This document shows positions 62,110 through 64,000 of a stretch of 64,000 nucleotides of DNA, piece after piece; the first letter of the stretch is position 1; each line of letters opens with the position of its first letter. The notes under the pieces were generated by a model. That model did no database searches. It had not been told where the DNA came from and saw only the letters and a list, made by a program, of their open reading frames with translations. The stretch comes from Aeromicrobium camelliae (lineage in GTDB: Bacteria > Actinomycetota > Actinomycetes > Propionibacteriales > Nocardioidaceae). The DNA lies in the NCBI RefSeq assembly GCF_003850045.1, contig NZ_RQJX01000004.1, positions 1 to 64,000 on the forward strand, written 5' to 3'. The position numbers and the translations under genes were made by a program.

Positions 62110-64000
62110 TCAGCGCGCGGCGAGGAACCTTCCGAGCAGCGCGTGGCCGTGCCGGGTCAGGATCGACTCGGGGTGGAACTGCACGCCCTCGATCGGGAGT
62201 TCGCGGTGGCGGAGCCCCATGACGATGCCAGATCCCGTCCGGGCCGTCACCTCGAGCTCCGCCGGCGGCTCCTCGACCACCAGCGAGTGATAACGCGCGG
62301 CGGCGAACGGCGACGGGAGACCGGCGAGGACACCCTGCCCGCGGTGTTCGACGAGGGTCGGCTTGCCGTGCACGGGCTCGACCGCTCGAACGACCCGGGC
62401 ACCGAACACCTCTGCGATGACCTGGTGACCGAGGCAGACGCCGAGCAGCGGCACCCCGTGCGCGGCGGCGGCTTGGACGGCATCCCGGCTGGAGCCGGCC
62501 TCACGCGGCCCTCCTGGGCCCGGCGAGATCACCACGTGGCTGAACGCGCTGACGTCGGGTAGCGCGGCGTCCGACCGCACGATCGTGGCCCGCGCCCCGA
62601 GTTCGCGCGCGTACTGAACGAGGTTGAACACGAACGAGTCGTGGTTGTCGATGAACAGGACGTCGGCTCCCGCGATCGCATCGACGCGAGCCGGCGGGGG
62701 CGGCGGCGTCGACAGCAGCGACGCGACGGGACCCGGGACGGCCCACCGCCCCACTCCCGCGACCTGGTGCACCGGCACGATGCCGCGCAGCGCGTTGGTG
62801 GCGAACACTTCGGACGCATGCGACAGTTCCCCGAGCCGGATGGAGCGCTCGTAGACCGGGACACCGTGACCACGTGCTCGCTCCAGCACTATGGCGCGCA
62901 TCGTGCCCGGGAGGATGCGCCCGTCGAGCGGTGGCGTGTGCAGGCCGTCGTCGAGGACCACGAACACGGACCCGCGACCCGTCTCCAGCACGTCGTCGCC
63001 GTCGAGCAGCAGCGGTTCGTCCGGTCCGTCCGGCAATGCACGACGATCGGCCCACTTGTGGGCGCCGAGTCCGCCCCGAAGCGGAAACGGGACGAGCGCC
63101 CACGATGCCGGGCCGGTATCGAGCGGGGCGGCGGTCGCGGTGAGCCGGCCCGCCGGCGACACCTCGATCCGCAGCCGCTGCGTGCCCGCCAGATCACGCG
63201 CCCGTTCGACGGCGAGTGCCCGTGCCGGAACGGCGACGTCGTGCCCGTAGAGCTCGGCGGCGCTGGCGGCGAGCCGCGAGACGTGGGCGTCGAGCTGCTC
63301 GGGTCGGCCCTCACGTACGAGAAGGGTGGTGAACACTCCCGCGGCCGGATCTCCCGCGGGGGCGCCGGGGCTCGCGCGACGGCCGGGGGCGGCCGCAGCC
63401 GTTTCGACGTCGTCGGCCAGCACCGTGCCGAGGACGCGAGCGAGCGGGCGGGCCTTCACGAAGCACTCCGTGAGTTCAGCGGACGGGTCACTGTCGGCCA
63501 CGATGCCCCCTCCGACCCCGAACCAGACGCGGTCGCCGACGAACTCCAGCGTGCGGATCGCGACGTTGAGTTCGAGGCCCGCAGCGCTGACGTAGCCGAT
63601 CGCCCCGGTGTAGGCCTCGCGCGCGGTGGTCTCGAGTTCGGTGGCCACGAGTTCCATGGCTCGCACCTTGGGCGCTCCCGTCACCGAGCCGGGCGGGAAC
63701 GTGGCGCGCAGCAGCGCGGAGTCGGGCGCACGAACCTGCGCGGCGACGTCGGAGACGAGGTGCCACACGGCGTGGCGTTCGAGGCGAGTGAGAGCGGGCA
63801 CGGCCACACTGCCGGGCTCCGCCACCCGCCCCAGGTCGTTGCGCATGAGGTCGACGATCATGACGTTCTCGGCGCGGTCCTTGCGGGAGGCGAGGAGCTG
63901 CGCCGGGTCGGCGTCGAGCGGGGCGGTGCCCTTGATCGGCGACGTGAGGACAGTGTCGCCTTGCCGCCGCAGGAACAGTTCGGGGGACCAGCTGGCGACG
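62110..64000 (-). CDS. PabB-PabC-PabA triple fusion, 5' end beyond window
   Basis: A gene that enters from the right edge and ends at 62110. The visible part is at least 629 codons. It starts inside the chorismate-binding PabB domain (TSPIKGT, DRAENVMIVDLMRNDLG, and FPPGSVTGAPKVRAMEL). It continues into a class IV aminotransferase-fold PabC (aminodeoxychorismate lyase) domain with the PLP Lys in GAHKWADRR, and ends with a class I glutamine amidotransferase (PabA) domain with Cys in LLGVCLGHQ and HPES. It would make 4-aminobenzoate for folate in one polypeptide. Order B-C-A is unusual. It converges with the SnoaL-like gene. Confidence 0.88.
   Translation of the reverse strand, partial: VASWSPELFLRRQGDTVLTSPIKGTAPLDADPAQLLASRKDRAENVMIVDLMRNDLGRVAEPGSVAVPALTRLERHAVWHLVSDVAAQVRAPDSALLRATFPPGSVTGAPKVRAMELVATELETTAREAYTGAIGYVSAAGLELNVAIRTLEFVGDRVWFGVGGGIVADSDPSAELTECFVKARPLARVLGTVLADDVETAAAAPGRRASPGAPAGDPAAGVFTTLLVREGRPEQLDAHVSRLAASAAELYGHDVAVPARALAVERARDLAGTQRLRIEVSPAGRLTATAAPLDTGPASWALVPFPLRGGLGAHKWADRRALPDGPDEPLLLDGDDVLETGRGSVFVVLDDGLHTPPLDGRILPGTMRAIVLERARGHGVPVYERSIRLGELSHASEVFATNALRGIVPVHQVAGVGRWAVPGPVASLLSTPPPPPARVDAIAGADVLFIDNHDSFVFNLVQYARELGARATIVRSDAALPDVSAFSHVVISPGPGGPREAGSSRDAVQAAAAHGVPLLGVCLGHQVIAEVFGARVVRAVEPVHGKPTLVEHRGQGVLAGLPSPFAAARYHSLVVEEPPAELEVTARTGSGIVMGLRHRELPIEGVQFHPESILTRHGHALLGRFLAAR

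Overview
The window is high-GC chromosomal DNA with dense, largely operonic genes, GTG starts, 4-bp ATGA/GTGA stop-start overlaps, a lysC-asd pair with an internal lysC start, and a coenzyme F420 biosynthesis locus. This points to an actinobacterium (Actinomycetota). I cannot fix the genus from sequence alone. I see no tRNA or rRNA genes, CRISPR arrays, integrases, transposases or phage genes. No gap between genes exceeds 300 bases.

Layout. (1) 169-4830: a sugar or sugar-acid module with a GntR/FCD repressor, a DapA-family aldolase, an MHS-type MFS permease and a split dihydroxyacetone-type kinase (dhaK-dhaL). A strong palindromic operator candidate lies in the divergent promoter. (2) 4652-8240: a methyltransferase whose 3' end runs into dhaL antisense DNA, an unknown membrane protein and acetoacetyl-CoA synthetase. 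(3) 8266-11431: asd, lysC and recR, with a 96-bp perfect-ended inverted-repeat element between lysC and recR. (4) 11499-17293: F420 synthesis and use genes (cofC/fbiD, fbiC, F420H2:NADP oxidoreductase, cofE, fbiA). The cofE product lacks the reductase domain of mycobacterial FbiB. (5) 17310-62097: a catabolic island of about 45 kb with 40 genes. (6) 62110 to the right edge: a PabB-PabC-PabA triple fusion, cut by the window end.

The catabolic island is the most interesting part. It has six SDRs, four acyl-CoA dehydrogenases (one a fused double-domain form), and two CaiB CoA-transferases (one a fused double-domain form). It also has a Baeyer-Villiger monooxygenase with an HSL-type hydrolase, a P450 with its 3Fe-4S ferredoxin and reductases, an LLM-family (probably F420-dependent) oxidoreductase, two thiolase-family enzymes, three crotonase/MaoC-type groups, a CitE-like lyase, two acyl-CoA-forming ligases, and a TRAP transporter with two paralogous binding proteins. 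One 15-gene minus-strand transcription unit appears to run from 58107 to 43430. It ends in a set strongly resembling the actinobacterial side-chain retro-aldolase system: two MaoC-like subunits, a thiolase-fold protein without the thiolytic Cys, and a DUF35 protein. No steroid-ring genes (KstD, KshA, HsaC type) are present. My inference is that the island takes up and degrades an alicyclic or isoprenoid (terpenoid-like) acid: TRAP uptake, CoA activation or transfer, P450/SDR/F420 oxidation, Baeyer-Villiger ring opening and lactone hydrolysis, beta-oxidation, retro-aldol cleavage, and CitE-type cleavage. The substrate is not identifiable from sequence.

Regulation inside the island probably involves the TetR (21169-21771) and GntR/FCD (28610-29347) regulators. 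Several island promoters share a CTAG-containing element placed in the -35/-10 spacer, which would suit a common repressor.
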